Below, piece after piece: positions 61,765 through 64,000 of a stretch of 64,000 nucleotides of DNA. The position numbers were made by a program, and so were the translations under genes. The notes beneath the pieces were generated by a model that was not told the origin of the DNA, did no database searches, and saw nothing but the letters and a program-made list of their open reading frames with translations. Source of the DNA: Euzebya pacifica (lineage in GTDB: Bacteria > Actinomycetota > Nitriliruptoria > Euzebyales > Euzebyaceae); the NCBI RefSeq assembly GCF_003344865.1, contig NZ_CP031165.1, positions 248,001-312,000 on the forward strand, in the 5' to 3' direction. The first letter of the stretch is position 1. Every line of letters starts with the position of its first letter.

Positions 61765-62994
61765 ATGGCCGACATTGATAATGACCTGCTGACCGACGCT
61801 GCGACGAACCTGCTGACCGAGGAGCACCGCAGCCTGTTTCGTGATCTGCTCCAGAACGCGTTGCAGACACTGATCGAGGAAGAGCTGACCGCCTCAATCG
61901 GGGCGGCGCTGCACGAGCGCACCGATGACCGGACGGGGCAGCGCAACGGCCACCGGCCACCCCGGACCCTGTCAACACCGGCTGGTGATGTGGAGCTGGC
62001 GATCCCCAAGGTTCGGGCCGGCAACTTCTACCCGTCGCTGCTGGAGCCGCGCCGCCGGGTGGACCAGGCCCTGTGGGCGGTGATCATGACCGCCTACGTC
62101 AAGGGCACCTCCACCCGCAAGGTCGACGACCTCGTCAAGGCACTCGGCGTGGACTCGGGCGTGTCGAAATCGACGGTGTCGCGGATCTGCAAGGAGATCG
62201 ACGGGCACGTCGAGGCGTTCCGAGCCCGCACCCTGGCCCACACCGACTTCCCCTACGTGTTCTGCGACGCCACCTACGTCAAGGGCCGCGTCGGCCGCCA
62301 CGTCGTGTCGCGCGCCATCGTCGTGGCGTTCGGCGTCGCCGCTGACGGCACCCGCGAAGTCCTCGGGCTGGACGTGGGCGACAGCGAGGACGAAGCGTTC
62401 TGGGGTGCCTTCCTCAAGAGCTTGAAGACCCGCGGACTCGGTGGTGTGCAGCTGGTCATCTCCGACGCCCACGAAGGGTTGAAGGCCGCCATCCGCCGGC
62501 ACCTGCAGGGCGCGGCGTGGCAGCGTTGTCGGGTCCACTTCAACCGCAACGTCCTGGCCCGGGTCGGCAAGGCCCACGGCGAGATGGTCACCGCCATGAT
62601 CCGCACCATCTACGCCCAGCCCGACCAGGCCGCCGTCACCGCCCAGCTCCGCGCCGTCGCCGACATGCTCACCGACCGGTTCCCCGCCGCGGCCCAGATG
62701 CTGCTTGACGCCGAACCCGATCTCACCGCGTTCGCGGCGTTCCCCAGGACCCACTGGCGCAGGGTGTGGTCAACCAATCCGCTGGAACGGGTCAACAAGG
62801 AGATCAAGCGCCGGTCCAACGTGGTGGGCATCTTCCCCGACGACAACTCCATCATCCGCCTCATCGGCGCCGTCCTGCTCGAGCAGCACGACGAATGGCA
62901 AGTCGCCGAACGCAGCTACTTCTCCGAGGAATCCATGAAGACCATCGCCGCCGACACCACCATCGAGGTGACAGCCACCACCACCGCGGCATAG
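61765..62994 (+). CDS. IS256-family (mutator-type) transposase
   Basis: A 409-residue DDE transposase from ATG 61765 with AAAGGGG upstream. Catalytic residues are in 'FCDATYVKGR' (Asp), 'VISDAHEGL' (Asp) and 'NPLERVNKEIKRR' (Glu). 'TSTRKVDDLVKALG', 'SKSTVSRICKEID' and 'WQRCRVHFNRN' are the family signature of mutator-type transposases. No frame damage is seen. Confidence 0.95.
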   Translation: MADIDNDLLTDAATNLLTEEHRSLFRDLLQNALQTLIEEELTASIGAALHERTDDRTGQRNGHRPPRTLSTPAGDVELAIPKVRAGNFYPSLLEPRRRVDQALWAVIMTAYVKGTSTRKVDDLVKALGVDSGVSKSTVSRICKEIDGHVEAFRARTLAHTDFPYVFCDATYVKGRVGRHVVSRAIVVAFGVAADGTREVLGLDVGDSEDEAFWGAFLKSLKTRGLGGVQLVISDAHEGLKAAIRRHLQGAAWQRCRVHFNRNVLARVGKAHGEMVTAMIRTIYAQPDQAAVTAQLRAVADMLTDRFPAAAQMLLDAEPDLTAFAAFPRTHWRRVWSTNPLERVNKEIKRRSNVVGIFPDDNSIIRLIGAVLLEQHDEWQVAERSYFSEESMKTIAADTTIEVTATTTAA

Positions 62995-63041
62995 CCTGCC
63001 AACAACTTCACGAACGGTGACCTTCTACTTCCACCACCTCA

Positions 63042-63061
63042 CGGGACTCAGCCTTGGCCGA
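63042..63061. repeat. Right inverted repeat of the IS256-like element
   Basis: CGGGACTCAGCCTTGGCCGA. It pairs with the left end in reverse complement. Confidence 0.6.
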
Positions 63062-63215
63062 GGAAGACGGGTGACAGCAACCGACGTCGTTGGGGGCACC
63101 TAGCGGGCAAGCAACCCCTGGGCATCCACGGACCGCACCGCAGGTGGGAAGTCGCAAAGAACAGGCCGCCCTGCCCCATGATGGCGAGGGGTCTGTGATC
63201 GGGGATCCAACCTGG

Positions 63216-64000
63216 TCACCCGAGAGCGCGTACTCCGGCCCAGAAAGCAACTTGGGACGGCAGGCCCTTGCCGTCTTCGGCTTTGAGCAAGTCCTCTACC
63301 GAGGTCGCCATCCGCCAAAGCCGTCCGGAACCTTTGCCTCTCCATCTTTGTGGGATGAGAAGTTCATTGTCTTCAAGAAGACTGAGAACCGAGTCCAAGT
63401 GATCAAGATTGCCGTACTTCCGCTCTATGTCCATAGAAGATAGGATCGTAGAGCGATGGAAGTGGCGCAAGAGCTTGTGGGCGTCCTTTAGTGCGCGGGA
63501 GTCTTCGTGCGGTTCCTCCTCGTCGACCCTCGCGGTGCCCTCCTTGTCTACCCACTGGATTCCCTGTTGGTGGAGAAGGGACACCATGTGCTCGGGCGAG
63601 TATGCTCGCTTCTCTTGGCCATCGTGATCTACGACGATCAAACCATCAATATGACAATTGACCATGGAAACGGATTCCAAAATGCATTCGGCGAGGATGG
63701 TCAATTCACCAAGATTGCAGTCCGAGAGGGTGACGTCATGCCAGGTGGCGCGTTCTAGGCGTACATTAACGAAATTAGCATGACGCAGGGCGACGGCGCG
63801 CAAGTGTTTGCCAGCGAACGCAAGGCTGCTGAAGAGTGCGGGGCATTCGATCTCCTTGTTTCCCAAACTCAAGCCGTCGATCAGTGCGGGCAGCAGCGTT
63901 CCGATGTTGCTCTCTATCAGGGTTGGTCGTGTCTGCCCTCGGATAATCGCTGAGAGGGAATCAATCAACTGGAGGGTGTCCTCCTTCGAAAGCTCGGCCA
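63216..64000 (-). CDS. C-terminal part of a pentapeptide-repeat-like protein, running off the window
   Basis: The open frame extends past 63968 to the window edge ('AELSKEDTLQLIDSL' continues upstream), so the first part of the gene is missing. Visible are a helical segment, a ladder of 'LRHANFVNV', 'RLERATWHDV', 'TLSDCNLGEL' and 'MVNCHIDGLIV' that looks like pentapeptide-type repeats, and a C-terminal winged-helix-like region ('STILSSMDIERKYGNLDHLDSV', 'LWRMATSVEDLL'). The base composition is lower in G and C than the chromosome. Proteins with this kind of ladder at the end are often large NTPase-type defence effectors, but the N-terminus would be needed to tell. Confidence 0.55.
   Translation of the reverse strand, partial: AELSKEDTLQLIDSLSAIIRGQTRPTLIESNIGTLLPALIDGLSLGNKEIECPALFSSLAFAGKHLRAVALRHANFVNVRLERATWHDVTLSDCNLGELTILAECILESVSMVNCHIDGLIVVDHDGQEKRAYSPEHMVSLLHQQGIQWVDKEGTARVDEEEPHEDSRALKDAHKLLRHFHRSTILSSMDIERKYGNLDHLDSVLSLLEDNELLIPQRWRGKGSGRLWRMATSVEDLLKAEDGKGLPSQVAFWAGVRALG

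Larger units (their letters stand above)
61647..63061. mobile_element. IS256-family insertion sequence
   Basis: A 1415-bp element framed by imperfect 20-bp inverted repeats (16 of 20 matching): 61647-61666 and 63042-63061. The transposase is intact. A target duplication is not obvious, so the boundaries are approximate. It lies between the giant helicase gene and the last gene, in their shared upstream region. Confidence 0.75.

Overview
This window is high-GC bacterial DNA with actinobacterial codon use. Three secreted proteins carry cell-wall-binding repeat 2 (CWB2) modules, and a TRAP transporter and a selenoprotein locus are also present. From family knowledge I suspect a Nitriliruptoria/Euzebya-type actinobacterium, but no rRNA or other taxonomic marker is present, so this is inference.

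Left part (about 1-33.6 kb): ordinary chromosome. Secreted and surface proteins include a choice-of-anchor B protein, three CWB2 proteins (one fused to an apiosidase-like barrel), a ceramidase-like hydrolase, an M23/LytM peptidase and a lipoprotein. They are mixed with small metabolic genes: aldo/keto reductase, epimerase, an orphan NuoF-like flavoprotein, amidotransferase, sulfotransferase and cupin. There is also a histidine kinase, a Kef-type antiporter and a complete DctP-DctQ-DctM TRAP operon. Two items stand out. A serine carboxypeptidase (S10) gene is broken by an apparent one-base deletion. A two-gene operon at 19426-21395 has a second gene that reads through an in-frame TGA at 21150-21152 to give a U-G-S-C motif, so it encodes a UGSC-family selenoprotein that simple ORF calling splits in two.

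Right part (about 33.6-64 kb): a defence island. A small gene, a PUA/EVE-like protein and a NERD-nuclease/SF1-helicase lead into an IS21-family element with clean ends and a 5-bp target duplication. That element sits inside a gene that can be rejoined in silico. Next come a BrxHI-like Lhr helicase, a divergent AlbA_2/Schlafen-type regulator with a perfect palindrome between them, BrxD, a nuclease/EVE two-domain protein, a DUF6308-like protein, PglZ, two unrecognised genes (one a likely PD-(D/E)XK nuclease, one a helical protein), PglY, and a giant DUF4011-helicase-Vsr-like-DUF3320 protein. After that come an IS256-family transposon and the end of a pentapeptide-repeat-like gene that runs off the window.

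Four of the six type 2 BREX (Pgl) components are here (PglY, PglZ, BrxD, BrxHI). The methyltransferase PglX and the kinase PglW are absent from the window. In the canonical order pglY is next to pglZ; here two new genes lie between them, and the pglY stop overlaps the first of these by 8 bp. The cassette is therefore a candidate variant BREX-like system without its usual modification enzyme, flanked by other nuclease and helicase defence genes.
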